In this document: one piece after another, positions 14,899 to 22,424 of the stretch
How positions within the stretch are numbered: position 1 is the stretch's first letter
How the letters are laid out: every line of letters begins with the position of its first letter
Virus record (IMG/VR): IMGVR_UViG_3300032516_000188
Location: 1-25,080 of that record
Length of the DNA stretch: 25,080 nt
Strand: one strand, 5' to 3'
DNA from: a virus
Position numbers and translations under genes: made by a program
Notes under the pieces: model-generated
Told to the model about the DNA's origin: nothing
Seen by the model: the letters and a program-made list of their open reading frames with translations, nothing else
Databases searched by the model: none

Positions 14899-15594
14899 GT
14901 TTCCCTCCGAATGGACTACGCCGAGTTGGGCCAGTGTAGCGGTACACGACTCCGCCGCGTGGAGCCCTCGCCCTCGGTTTCATCGTTTCCGTGGCCGTCT
15001 GCTCCAACATGACGAACTCCCAAATCTGCCAGTCGCTCAGCTCTCGGGCTGGGGTGCCGTAGTAAGCAAATAGGTCACGAGCCCGAAAGATCCGAAGCCC
15101 AACAAGCTCGCTCTGTCCTTTTTTTTTACGGCGACCTTGATGGCCTCGTACTCACCTTGAGACAGCTCGGCAAAGTCGGGGCTGTTCTGCGCGCGCAGAT
15201 CACCGTACCAGCGGGTCACGATACCCCGCTGGTCGGCGGTCGTATTCGCGCGGAGATCGTCTTCATCGAGCGCAAAAGGTTTCGCCGGATCGTCAGCGTC
15301 CCTGCATGCCCGGAAGAGAAGCTGGACCATCAACTCCTCCTCATACGGCACGACGCACTGAAGATTTTCCGGCGGTAGGCCTATCTGTTTGAACCGCGAA
15401 TAGGCCGCCGCGTAACACTCCTGTTGTTCGTCGCCGCGTAGCACGCGCAGCTTGAAGGGCGCATCGAAGCCCGGCCATTTCTTGTCGACCAGCTTCTCGC
15501 TCGCTCGCGCGTACACGGCCAGCCGTGAGAGGCCGAGGGCTTCCTGATCGTCGGTCACGGGCTGACCGCCCAGAGCGTTGTTGCGGACGGCCAT
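14891..15594 (-). CDS. Tail assembly chaperone frameshift product (GT-type, -1)
   Basis: Frame 0 gives the 185-aa chaperone. At the A9 run (15127-15119) a -1 slip on AAA-AAG continues into an otherwise unassigned open frame of 75 codons, ending TGA at 14893-14891 inside the first codons of the tape measure. The predicted fusion is 234 aa. The new C-terminus contains GLRIFRARDLFAYYG and ELSDWQIWEFVMLEQT, the helical, tryptophan-rich pattern typical of 'T' domains (DLF...DW..WE.VM.EQ). This explains the ~140-base gap before the tape-measure gene. In lambda gpG/GT and Mu gp41 such pairs load the tape measure and tube. The ratio of products depends on slippage. Confidence 0.75.
15037..15594 (-). 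CDS. Tail assembly chaperone (gpG-like, frame-0 product)
   Basis: 185 aa. ATG at 15594, with GGAGAA upstream and three bases after the tube stop. It has a helical N-terminal chaperone fold, YARASEKLVDKKWPGFDA and QQECYAAAYSRFKQIGLPP, then an acidic loop (FALDEDDLRANTT) and ELSQGEYEAIKVAVKKKD around the slippery run. Downstream of the slip, the in-frame tail (29 residues) is short and less structured, as expected when termination is the default. The location between tube and tape measure is the conserved position of tail chaperones in myophages and siphophages. Confidence 0.8.
   Translation of the reverse strand: MAVRNNALGGQPVTDDQEALGLSRLAVYARASEKLVDKKWPGFDAPFKLRVLRGDEQQECYAAAYSRFKQIGLPPENLQCVVPYEEELMVQLLFRACRDADDPAKPFALDEDDLRANTTADQRGIVTRWYGDLRAQNSPDFAELSQGEYEAIKVAVKKKDRASLLGFGSFGLVTYLLTTAPQPES
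15119..15127 (-). other. Slippery run for programmed -1 ribosomal frameshift
   Basis: Nine consecutive A on the coding strand (T9 on the plus strand), read in frame 0 as GTA-AAA-AAA-AAG. A slip of -1 keeps Lys-tRNA pairing and opens the 75-codon frame to 14891. A GC-rich stretch follows immediately and could help stall the ribosome, though I did not identify a defined pseudoknot. The site lies close to the 3' end of the chaperone gene, as in other phages. Confidence 0.75.
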
Positions 15595-15597
15595 GCT

Positions 15598-15987
15598 CTA
15601 GTTCTCCGCGCGCTCGTCGAGTGCCACGACGGAGACCGTCATCTTGACCTCTCCGCCCTCGTCGAACGAGGGTGAGCAGTCATTGACGCGGCAGTCCACG
15701 AGGGAGCGTCGCTTGCCCGCCTCCGCCTCGGTCCACGTCAGCAGGAACGTGGTTCCCGCGCGCTTGAGCTCGCGCCAGTCCACCTCTGGGGTGCCGACGG
15801 GAATCACTACCTCCAGATCGGCGGAGTGTTCGGGCACGCCGCGCGTGTAACCAATCGGCCGGCGGCGCCGATTCATCGTCTTGACGGGCGCGGAGGGGTC
15901 AGAGCCTTTCGGCGAGAATGACCGCACGGTCGTCAGAGGAGTGCCGTTGTACTCGATGAGTGCGATGTCAACGATGGTTCGGGCCAT
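15598..15987 (-). CDS. Tail tube protein (Mu gpM-like)
   Basis: 129 aa. ATG at 15987 with AAGGAG seven bases upstream. Opening strand VDIALIEYNGTPL, then TTVRSFSPKG, RRRRPIGYTRGVPEHSADL (a loop typical of tube proteins), VDWRELKRAGTTFLLTWTEA and a closing CSPSFDEGGEVKMTVSVVAL. These are the beta strands of the hexameric inner tube through which DNA passes. It directly follows the sheath, as in Mu (L then M). Length is near the Mu tube protein (about 118 aa). Confidence 0.88.
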   Translation of the reverse strand: MARTIVDIALIEYNGTPLTTVRSFSPKGSDPSAPVKTMNRRRRPIGYTRGVPEHSADLEVVIPVGTPEVDWRELKRAGTTFLLTWTEAEAGKRRSLVDCRVNDCSPSFDEGGEVKMTVSVVALDERAEN

Positions 15988-15999
15988 GGGTGCGCTCCT

Positions 16000-17436
16000 T
16001 TACTCGATCTGCAAGTAGACGACACCGCACGCCTGGTGCAGATTCGGCACCACGCTCGCAGGGATGCCCACGTTCGCGCGCGTCTTGACGACGGTATCCC
16101 ACTCGACCAGTACCTCGCTCTTATGGGCGTCGACGTTCTGGAGGATCTCCAGCTCCTCACACTTGTAGAGGACATCGAGCGTCACGCTCTTGATGGCCTC
16201 GCGCGTGCGCTCATTTTTCTTCGCCCGCGGGAAGTGGAGGGCATAGGCCGCGTCGCACTGCCAGCCCACGTAATAGAGCGAGCGGACATTCGAGATGTCC
16301 AAGAGATCCTCGAAGGGCGCGGAGCTGATCGTGGTGAGCGTCGTGACGAGCCGGACAATCTTGCCCTTGTCGCCGGCCGCGTTGACCGTCAGCGGAGTGG
16401 TCCCCGCCGCGAGGGCGGTCTCGATTTCGGTGTCGGTCGGGACAGAGGCCGCGGGAGGCGGATAGAGGTCGAGTTCCACCCCATCGAAGCTCTTGGCAAC
16501 GTCCGTTTCGGCTTCGACGGCCATGGCCACCATCGCAGCGATTTCGCCTGGCATGTTTACGAAGCCCTCGGCCGAGAGCATGCAAACGTCCATCTCGTTT
16601 GAGCCCGACGCGAGCGCCGTGGCGGTCGCCAGCGTCCCCGTCTCGGCGACGTAACAGATCGTCCAAGCCTTCGCGGCGGCGCCGCCCCGAGCGGTCGCGT
16701 AGGCCTTGAGGTCTGAGATGTCGTTGGCGATGTGGTTGGCGACGGCGACGGCGTGATAAATCCTGTCGTTCATGACGTCGAGCGAGACCGTGAGGTCGTA
16801 AGCGGTCGCCCCCGAGACGCCGTTGGCGACGGCGACGGCGATGCCTGCCGGGTACTTCACGATGACGGGCACCTTGATGTCATTGCCATTCGTCCCGCCG
16901 TTCACTGCGGTCAATGTGACGATGTGCTCGCTCCCGCCTCCGCCCACGGCAGCCGTGACAGGGAGGTACTGGTAGCCGTACTGCTTGATCGCTGCGACGA
17001 TGCTTGCAGCGACGGTGATCGCAGAGGCCGCGTTGGCGACGCCCGCGCGGATCGTGCGCCCGCAGATGGTGAATTCGACATCGCCCGCCTCGGTCGCCGG
17101 CCCCGTGACGGTCATGGTGTAGGTCGCCTTTGTTCCGCCGTCGGCAAGACATACGCCCCAGAGGGCGGGCGCGGCTCCCGCTTGTTTCGCGGCCTGTTTG
17201 AGTGCCGCTCGGCACATGATGGCGAGCTCGCTCCCCTTGCCGAAGAGGAGGTCGGCTTCCGCCTCGCTCGTGACTTGGATGGGCGTGGCCGCGGCCTGAG
17301 TGCCTGCGGAACTCTTCATTCCGACGAGACCGACGACGCGATTGAGGGGCACGAGGCCGCGCGAGCGCGACGTTTTGTCGAACTCGATGAAGGTGCCCGG
17401 CTTGCGAGTGCTCGATGAGATCGTAGTACGGATCAT
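16000..17436 (-). CDS. Contractile tail sheath protein (Mu gpL-like)
   Basis: 478 aa. ATG at 17436 overlaps the DUF2635 stop (ATGA), with a GGAGG site upstream. N-terminus RKPGTFIEFD, then LNRVVGLVGMKSS and QVTSEAEADLLFGKGSELAIM, are characteristic sheath openings. A central domain contains AKAWTICYVAETGTLATATA. The C-terminus has VRLVTTLTTISSAPFEDLLDIS, VRSLYYVGW and REAIKSVTLDVLYKCEELEI, the conserved handshake region that joins subunits across discs. Contraction of this sheath drives the tube into the host. It is the defining myovirus gene of the window and its length matches Mu gpL (about 495 aa). Confidence 0.95.
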   Translation of the reverse strand: MIRTTISSSTRKPGTFIEFDKTSRSRGLVPLNRVVGLVGMKSSAGTQAAATPIQVTSEAEADLLFGKGSELAIMCRAALKQAAKQAGAAPALWGVCLADGGTKATYTMTVTGPATEAGDVEFTICGRTIRAGVANAASAITVAASIVAAIKQYGYQYLPVTAAVGGGGSEHIVTLTAVNGGTNGNDIKVPVIVKYPAGIAVAVANGVSGATAYDLTVSLDVMNDRIYHAVAVANHIANDISDLKAYATARGGAAAKAWTICYVAETGTLATATALASGSNEMDVCMLSAEGFVNMPGEIAAMVAMAVEAETDVAKSFDGVELDLYPPPAASVPTDTEIETALAAGTTPLTVNAAGDKGKIVRLVTTLTTISSAPFEDLLDISNVRSLYYVGWQCDAAYALHFPRAKKNERTREAIKSVTLDVLYKCEELEILQNVDAHKSEVLVEWDTVVKTRANVGIPASVVPNLHQACGVVYLQIE

Positions 17437-17690
17437 TGGGAGACCTCCTCCTCAGTCACGGCGCCCTCAGTCACGACGCTCACGGCGGCGACCTCGGCGA
17501 CCTCGGTCACGAGCACCAGATCGCCCACGGCGATTCGCCGCCGATAGAAGCGCTCATTGGGGACTTCGACGACTTGATCCGCGTAGATGGCACTCATCTC
17601 GCGGCCGTCATCGGCGATTGTTCGCCGCATGCCCGGCTGGAACACGGGTCGGTCTGGGTGCGCTGCCCGCACGCGCAAGGTGGTAGTCAC
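17433..17690 (-). CDS. DUF2635 protein (Mu gp38-like)
   Basis: 85 aa. GTG at 17690 overlaps the gp37 stop (GTGA). Family signature: FQPGMRRTIADDG at 17-29, then VPNERFYRRRIAVGDLVLV, equivalent to the conserved 'P..G...P....Y..RRL.DGD' core of DUF2635. The final residues (VTEGAVTEEEVSQ) are acidic and probably disordered. Position between gp37 and sheath is the same as in Mu. The exact role is unknown; it is a minor tail or neck assembly factor by association. Confidence 0.85.
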   Translation of the reverse strand: MTTTLRVRAAHPDRPVFQPGMRRTIADDGREMSAIYADQVVEVPNERFYRRRIAVGDLVLVTEVAEVAAVSVVTEGAVTEEEVSQ

Positions 17691-18268
17691 GTCGTAGCCT
17701 CCGTGAGTTGAATGACTGGATTTGCCGCCGAGCTTTCCGACGAAGAGAGGTTCACATGCCCATGGATATCGGTCATGGATGCGTCATCGGCAGCCGGCCG
17801 CGCCGCATCGAGCGTGCAGGTGTACACCGCTCGCCAGATGCACAGGTCTGGGCGATGTACCCATGGTTCCTCGACAGACGGAGCCAGGTAGCCGCAACCG
17901 GAGAGCCCCAGGTCGGAGCCAAAGAGGATATTTCGGATCGCTTCGAGGAGCGCATAGATGCCCGGGTCGGTCCCTATCCCGACCGTCCTGTCGTCTCTCG
18001 ACCGTAGCGAGCCCGATGCCACGAGCATCTCGACGGTGACATCCTGGGCGGCCTTGTCGCGCCCCACATTGAGCAGTCGATAGGTCGCGTTCGACGTCGA
18101 GAGCAGAACCAGGGGAAGGGGCGCATCGAGCGCCGCGCGGATCTGGTCGAGGTCGTCGGCCTTGGAAAACTCCCCGTTGTAGAGCTTAATCGAGGCCTTG
18201 AATTTCACGACAAGCGGATGGAGCGCTTTCACGATCCCCTGCTCGACGTGCGTTCGCAGCGCGCCCAC
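17687..18268 (-). CDS. Mu gp37-like protein (DUF1834)
   Basis: 193 aa. GTG at 18268 overlaps the preceding TAG by one base. Core features: an N-terminal helical domain (LRTHVEQGIVKALHPLVV), LDQIRAALDAPLPLVLL, DKAAQDVTVEMLVASGSL, then DRTVGIGTDPGIYALLEAIR and ILFGSDLGL, the DUF1834 pattern, with a closing IWRAVYTCTL. The protein belongs to the set between the virion-morphogenesis gene and sheath, thought to build the neck/tail terminator. The C-terminal Ser/Ala-rich tail is unconserved-looking. Confidence 0.85.
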   Translation of the reverse strand: MGALRTHVEQGIVKALHPLVVKFKASIKLYNGEFSKADDLDQIRAALDAPLPLVLLSTSNATYRLLNVGRDKAAQDVTVEMLVASGSLRSRDDRTVGIGTDPGIYALLEAIRNILFGSDLGLSGCGYLAPSVEEPWVHRPDLCIWRAVYTCTLDAARPAADDASMTDIHGHVNLSSSESSAANPVIQLTEATT

Positions 18269-18777
18269 TAGAAGAGCTCCGTTCGCTGGAGCGTGTTCTT
18301 GAACCAGGCGGCGAGGATGTAGCGCTTAGCCGCCCTCATGAACTGAGCGACCACGGCATCCGAGAACCACGCGAACGTACGCGCGGGTACGCGCGCGCCT
18401 CGGCCGACGGCCCCTCCCTCTTGATGGACGCCCGCCCACGGCACGATGGAGCGCGCTTCGAGAGACCAGCGCGTGATGCGATAGGAGAAGGCCGACTTGA
18501 GGCGCCCGAGCTGGTTGTCGAGGCGCCTCTGTGTCCGCTTCTTGACCTTGCCCCTCTTCGTGTAGGAGGAGCGGGTGAGGATCTTCTTGCGTGATGAGGC
18601 TGCTCGAGGCGCCCACATGCCAGTAGGCGATGTGCTCGACGCGAAATGGGAGCGCAGATCGAGCTTCACGACGGGCTTGAGCGCCTGGAATACCGGCTTG
18701 AGATTCTCGCCTCGCGCTTGGAGCTCGTTGAGCCCCTCGAGGACGTCGTGGATGTCTACTTCGACGACGCCGCTCAC
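18268..18777 (-). CDS. Virion morphogenesis / tail completion protein (Mu gpG, P2 gpS family)
   Basis: 169 aa. GTG at 18777 overlaps the DUF1320 stop (GTGA). Pattern of the phage_tail_S family: LEGLNELQARGENLKPVFQ near the start, DLRSHFASSTSPTGMWAPR at 35-53, a basic middle (KKILTRSSYTKRGKVKKRT) and a WAGVHQEGGAVG motif, then the R-x-F-AWF segment before a long C-terminal helix. In Mu this gene sits next to the head minor protein gpF; here it has moved to between gp36 and gp37. It completes the tail or the head-tail joining. Confidence 0.85.
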   Translation of the reverse strand: MSGVVEVDIHDVLEGLNELQARGENLKPVFQALKPVVKLDLRSHFASSTSPTGMWAPRAASSRKKILTRSSYTKRGKVKKRTQRRLDNQLGRLKSAFSYRITRWSLEARSIVPWAGVHQEGGAVGRGARVPARTFAWFSDAVVAQFMRAAKRYILAAWFKNTLQRTELF

Positions 18778-19208
18778 CAGAACCCCTTGAGCGATTCACG
18801 GCAGATGTCCTCATCATCATCTCGCTCGAGCACTTCCGAGGTGACGCTCGAGGAGGCCGACGGCGGAGGGTCAGTGCCCGGGCTCACCTTGCCCGCCACG
18901 AGCGCCTCGAGCCAATTCGTGCGATTCGTGTGCTTGGCCTCGTCGGATTCGCTGGCCATGCCGCGCCAGGAGCGCAGGAGGTAGACCGTCTCCTCGGCTG
19001 CCATGGTGACGACGCACGCGGGGGGCGATGCCAGCGAGGTCTGATAGCGCCTCTGGATGTAGCTATCCATCCAGCTTTCGGCCGCCGCTTGAGCATCGGC
19101 CAGCACAACAGCGTCGAGCCGGCCCGTCTTCTCGCGGTCGGTCAGCTCGATCAGCTCGTTGCTGCCGCCCGCTGCGTGCTGGATGTTTGCCTGAGTGCAG
19201 TAGGCCAC
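18774..19208 (-). CDS. Mu gp36-like protein (DUF1320)
   Basis: I place the start at GTG 19208, which gives AYCTQANIQ, the usual DUF1320 beginning, and has AGGGTGG just upstream; a GTG at 19235 would add nine residues and has no ribosome site. About 144 aa. Family landmarks are NELIELTDREKTGRLD, the AQAAAESWMDSYIQRRYQT helix with D-S-Y-I-Q, and TMAAEETVYLLRS. The protein probably acts as a head-tail connector (adaptor) between portal and tail, by analogy with gp6/gp16-like helical adaptors. The acidic tail (RDDDEDICRES) ends the protein. Confidence 0.85.
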   Translation of the reverse strand: MAYCTQANIQHAAGGSNELIELTDREKTGRLDAVVLADAQAAAESWMDSYIQRRYQTSLASPPACVVTMAAEETVYLLRSWRGMASESDEAKHTNRTNWLEALVAGKVSPGTDPPPSASSSVTSEVLERDDDEDICRESLKGFW

Positions 19209-19237
19209 GAAACCACCCTGCACCTGGAAGGGCACAG

Positions 19238-19260
19238 GGCGTGAAATTCGGGGTGATTGA
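19238..19260 (-). promoter_or_regulatory. Intergenic element, copy 1 (shared with 22401-22423)
   Basis: Plus-strand GGCGTGAAATTCGGGGTGAT (19238-19257) plus TGA. It matches 22401-22423 in 19 of the first 22 bases. It lies in the gap downstream of the capsid gene and just before the gp36 start, where no good ribosome site exists at the longer start. Could be a late promoter, an RNA-processing site or a leftover of duplication. Confidence 0.35.
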
Positions 19261-19278
19261 GGAGGATTACCGTCGGGC

Positions 19279-20181
19279 CTAGCCGGCGCCGGTCGAGCCG
19301 TACATGAATTGCCAGAGGCCGTAGCCCGCGGCGTGACGCCCGTCGACGCCGTACCGATAGACGCGCCGCATGAAGGCGTTTTCGTCGCTGGGGTCGTCCT
19401 GCGAAGCGAACTCCAGCGGCCGGCGGATCTGCATGACCAGACCCTTCACGGGCTTCGTCAGGTCGGCCAAGAACCAGTATGTCGGGTTCGTGTTGAGCCG
19501 CTTGGCCTCGATGACCTCGACGAGCCCGCGATAGATGTTCGACGCGCCCGAGGCGAGGTACTCGCTCGCCACGACCTTCTTTGCTGTGAAGAGGAGCGCC
19601 GTCGGCACGATGAGATGCGACGGGGTGACGTCGAGAGGACTACCGTCCTCGCCCTTGAGGCTGCCCATGGTGATATAGGCCGCCTCGAGAGCCGCGCCGT
19701 TTGCATCGAAGACCGTTGTCACCTTGTTGCTTTGCGTGCCGGACGAGCCCTCGGTGTGATCGGTGTCGAAGAAATACTGGCCGTCGTAGCAAGCGGTGGC
19801 GAATCCAGCCTTGAGGAGATCGAAGAGCAGATCCTCATAGTGCCGCTTGGCCGCCGCGGCGAGCCCTTGGATCTTCGGCCGGATGAGCCCGAGGCTGTCG
19901 TCGTCGATGTCGTTGCGGTCGACCTCGATGCCCGTGGCATAGTCCTTGTTGACGATCTGCCAGTTGTAGTTCGTCAGCTTCTGGAGGGAGCGATCATTGA
20001 GCCACTCCTTGAGCTGGGGATACCCTCCCATCCAGTTGTACTGCTCGGTGGGGTTGGAGCTCGCCACCACCATCGCCAGTCGCTCATAGAGCGATGGCGC
20101 CTCTTTCAGTGCGTTCTCGAAGACCGTCCGGAACCCAACCTGGGCGGCCTCGACCTTCGCTCGATTTAACATCGTTCCCAT
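19279..20181 (-). CDS. Major capsid protein (Mu gpT family)
   Basis: 300 aa. ATG at 20181 with a strong AAGGAGG seven bases upstream, the best ribosome site in the window, fitting the most abundant virion protein. gpT landmarks: YERLAMVVASSNPTEQYNWM, then DRSLQKLTNYNWQIVNKDYA, GIEVDRNDIDDD, DLLFDLLKAGF followed by CYDGQYFFDTDH, LIVPTALLFTAKKVV and ADLTKPVKGLVMQIRRPLEF. It is an HK97-fold coat; the DRNDIDDDSLG loop is family-typical. It lies between the decoration protein and gp36. Length matches Mu gpT (about 305 aa). It probably assembles on the scaffold domain encoded two genes earlier. Confidence 0.95.
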   Translation of the reverse strand: MGTMLNRAKVEAAQVGFRTVFENALKEAPSLYERLAMVVASSNPTEQYNWMGGYPQLKEWLNDRSLQKLTNYNWQIVNKDYATGIEVDRNDIDDDSLGLIRPKIQGLAAAAKRHYEDLLFDLLKAGFATACYDGQYFFDTDHTEGSSGTQSNKVTTVFDANGAALEAAYITMGSLKGEDGSPLDVTPSHLIVPTALLFTAKKVVASEYLASGASNIYRGLVEVIEAKRLNTNPTYWFLADLTKPVKGLVMQIRRPLEFASQDDPSDENAFMRRVYRYGVDGRHAAGYGLWQFMYGSTGAG

Positions 20182-20193
20182 GGTCTAGCCTCC

Positions 20194-21225
20194 TTATGAA
20201 GCGGTTGCTGTTCCACCGACGGCGACCCATCCGCCCGTATGCCATTCCAGTTCGCACCACTCGCCCGCAGCGTCGAAGTGGCGCGCTGCCACGGCGTAGG
20301 TGCCCGAAGTCGTCGCCGGGGTAACGGTGCATTCGGGAGTGGTCGTGCCGGTATGGCACATGATCGTCTTGCGCTGCCCTTCGTATGTCCCGTCGGGCAG
20401 GGTCATGGCGAGAGTGCCATCGACCACGAGGATCGATGTCCGCACCAGCACACTGAGGGCGGTCGCAGTCGAGACAACCTCGAAGTCCTCCGAGCCGGCG
20501 CCTCCGCCTGCTCCGACGGCCCCATCCACGACGGCCCACCCTCCGCTCGTGTGCCACTCGTACTCGACCCAGTCATTGACGCCGTTGAACTTCCAGACGG
20601 TGCCCGAGGCCGGGGTCACGGTGCCGCGCGGCGCCGATGCCGCGACGGTACAGGTGAGCGTCTTGCGCTGCCCTTCGACGGAGCCGTTCGCCAGCGTGTA
20701 GGCGACGGTTCCCGTACAGGACAGCCTTGACGAGCGCTTGTCGGGATCGATGGCGCCGCTGGTGACGGTCTCGACGGAGCCCCAACCTACGTAACCGGCG
20801 ACGGTTGCGAAGGAGGTGTAATTCGAGACGTCGACCCAGATATCTCCATCGGCATCGATCTCAGTCACGACGCCCGCGACGATGTTGTTGCTGTCGCTCG
20901 CGGCGACGGTCTGATCGTCGGCTACGTAGCAGAGGCGGCCAAGGGTCGCCGTCACGACGGGCGTTCCAGAGGAATTTTTGAACTTGTTGACGCCCGTGCG
21001 AACACAAACGGTGAGGGCGCCCGAGGAGCCGGTGTTGTAGACGTACTGCTCCGCGACGCCCACGACCTTGAAGCCCGACGTGTCGGCGGCGGGGACGGCA
21101 TAGCCGTCAGAGCGAACGGCGACGAGTGAGCCGTTGTAGATTTTCGCGCCCGTGTAAACGGGGAAGGTCATCGTCGGCCCGCGGTACTTGGCCTGAGTGA
21201 TTCTGTCGGCTGCGCATGCGGTCAT
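20194..21225 (-). CDS. Capsid decoration-type protein with a duplicated C-terminal domain
   Basis: 343 aa. ATG at 21225 with AAGGAG upstream. Residues 1-140 look like the DUF2190-type capsid stabilising protein: YTGAKIYNGSLVAVRSDGYA, then VVGVAEQYVYNTGSSGA, LGRLCYVADDQTVA and AGVVTEIDADGDIWV. Residues about 165-238 and 248-341 are two copies of an unusual beta domain: EGQRKT occurs at 184 and 282, VTPA at 203 and 301, and WHTSGGW/WHTGGW at 224 and 328. The duplicated part could project from the capsid surface. Most relatives stop after the first domain. Location just upstream of the capsid gene supports a capsid role. Confidence 0.75.
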   Translation of the reverse strand: MTACAADRITQAKYRGPTMTFPVYTGAKIYNGSLVAVRSDGYAVPAADTSGFKVVGVAEQYVYNTGSSGALTVCVRTGVNKFKNSSGTPVVTATLGRLCYVADDQTVAASDSNNIVAGVVTEIDADGDIWVDVSNYTSFATVAGYVGWGSVETVTSGAIDPDKRSSRLSCTGTVAYTLANGSVEGQRKTLTCTVAASAPRGTVTPASGTVWKFNGVNDWVEYEWHTSGGWAVVDGAVGAGGGAGSEDFEVVSTATALSVLVRTSILVVDGTLAMTLPDGTYEGQRKTIMCHTGTTTPECTVTPATTSGTYAVAARHFDAAGEWCELEWHTGGWVAVGGTATAS

Positions 21226-21228
21226 GGC

Positions 21229-22398
21229 TTACTCCTTCCCCTGCATCAACTTCTTGGTCGCGAGGAAATCCGCCTCGGAGATCCCCAGCTTCTTGCAGGC
21301 CACCTTGTCCTCGGCGCTCAGCTCGCAAGAGCCGAGTGTCGGAGGGACGGGATCGGGTGTGGCCGACTGAGGCGGCCCGCAGGGGATGATGCGCGGGAGA
21401 GCCGTCACCCATTCACGCGCGGCGGCGAGCGAGCCCGTCGACATCTGTCGGATGGCCTTCTCTGCCTCGCCTGGGATCTCCTTGCCCTCGGCGTCGTGCT
21501 TGAGCTGGATCTTCCCGCCCATCTTCGCCGAGAGCACCAGCGCCTCGACCTCGCGCTCGTGCATCTCCTTGACGAGCAGCCCGAGCTCGTTCTCGGCCTT
21601 GGCTCGGCCTTCCTCGGCCGCGGCGAGCGCAGCCCTGGTTGTCTCGAGCTCTCCGCGCAGAGCGGCGAGCGCCTCTAGCTGATTATCCATGTCTCTCTCC
21701 TCTTCGGCCCGCGCCGCGGCGAGCGCTGTTCTGATTTCGGTAACAGATGTGCCCTCGACGGCGGGGACATTGACGGCCGATGTTTCGTCTCCCACGGCCG
21801 ACGTATAGAGCATCTCGACGATGTGCTTCTCGCCGTTGGCCTCGACCTCCTCGCCTGGGTAATGAGGGCAGGGGTTCTTATCGCGCCATCCTCCGGTCAT
21901 CGGCTTGTTACACACCGAGCAGAGGACGGGGTCGGCCGAGTGCCATGCGATTGAGAACCGATCCAGCGTTCCATCCAGCGCGCTCTCGACGGCCCATGGC
22001 TTGACCAGCTCGATGACTTGCTTGAACGCCGCGCCGCCGCGCCGCTCGACTAACTCCGACGAGAGAATGGTTCCGCCCCGGCGGGACAAGTCGTTGTGGT
22101 CATGGTCGGCGAGAAACGGCTTCCCGACGAAGGATTGCGCGAAGCTGGCGAGAGCATCGTCGGAAAAGCGGATCTTCCTTCGATTGCGCTTGCCCTTCTT
22201 CTGGCAGAAGGTGACTGCGGCCATCTGCAAGCGGATGGGCTCGCCTGCGTGCAAGCGCGCCAAGAGGGCGTTGCGCTCGTCGGGCTGGAGGTCTCTCCCT
22301 CCTGCCTGGAGGGTGATGATCTCAGCGGGCTCATCGTCAGCGAGAGTGGTCGGAGGAATGAAGTGAGGCACGAGACAAGGAAACACCCGGAGACACAA
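21229..22398 (-). CDS. Prohead protease-scaffold fusion with a zinc-knuckle-like insert
   Basis: 389 aa from a TTG at 22398; GTG at 22386 or 22371 are alternatives, and none has a clear ribosome site. Residues 55-150 fit a prohead serine protease: VGKPFLADHDHND (H99/H101 region) with DRFSIAW supplying S149. A four-ligand site follows at 160-179: C160, C163, C177 and H179 (CSVC and CPHYPG). A coiled coil (about 235-300, ELETTRAALAAAEEGRAKAE) is the scaffold, and the end LGISEADFLATKKLMQ is a capsid-binding-like helix. It should process the capsid before DNA packaging. This corresponds to gene I of Mu in position. Confidence 0.7.
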   Translation of the reverse strand: MCLRVFPCLVPHFIPPTTLADDEPAEIITLQAGGRDLQPDERNALLARLHAGEPIRLQMAAVTFCQKKGKRNRRKIRFSDDALASFAQSFVGKPFLADHDHNDLSRRGGTILSSELVERRGGAAFKQVIELVKPWAVESALDGTLDRFSIAWHSADPVLCSVCNKPMTGGWRDKNPCPHYPGEEVEANGEKHIVEMLYTSAVGDETSAVNVPAVEGTSVTEIRTALAAARAEEERDMDNQLEALAALRGELETTRAALAAAEEGRAKAENELGLLVKEMHEREVEALVLSAKMGGKIQLKHDAEGKEIPGEAEKAIRQMSTGSLAAAREWVTALPRIIPCGPPQSATPDPVPPTLGSCELSAEDKVACKKLGISEADFLATKKLMQGKE

Positions 22399-22400
22399 GG

Positions 22401-22423
22401 GGCGTTAAATTCGGCGGGATTGC
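22401..22423 (-). promoter_or_regulatory. Intergenic element, copy 2 (shared with 19238-19260)
   Basis: Plus-strand GGCGTTAAATTCGGCGGGAT (22401-22420) plus TGC. It fills the 26-nt gap between portal and protease and ends two bases from the protease TTG, which lacks a ribosome site. The octamer CGTTAAAT recurs at 23783-23790, at the end of the terminase gene. A regulatory role is possible but unproven. Confidence 0.35.
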
Positions 22424-22424
22424 T

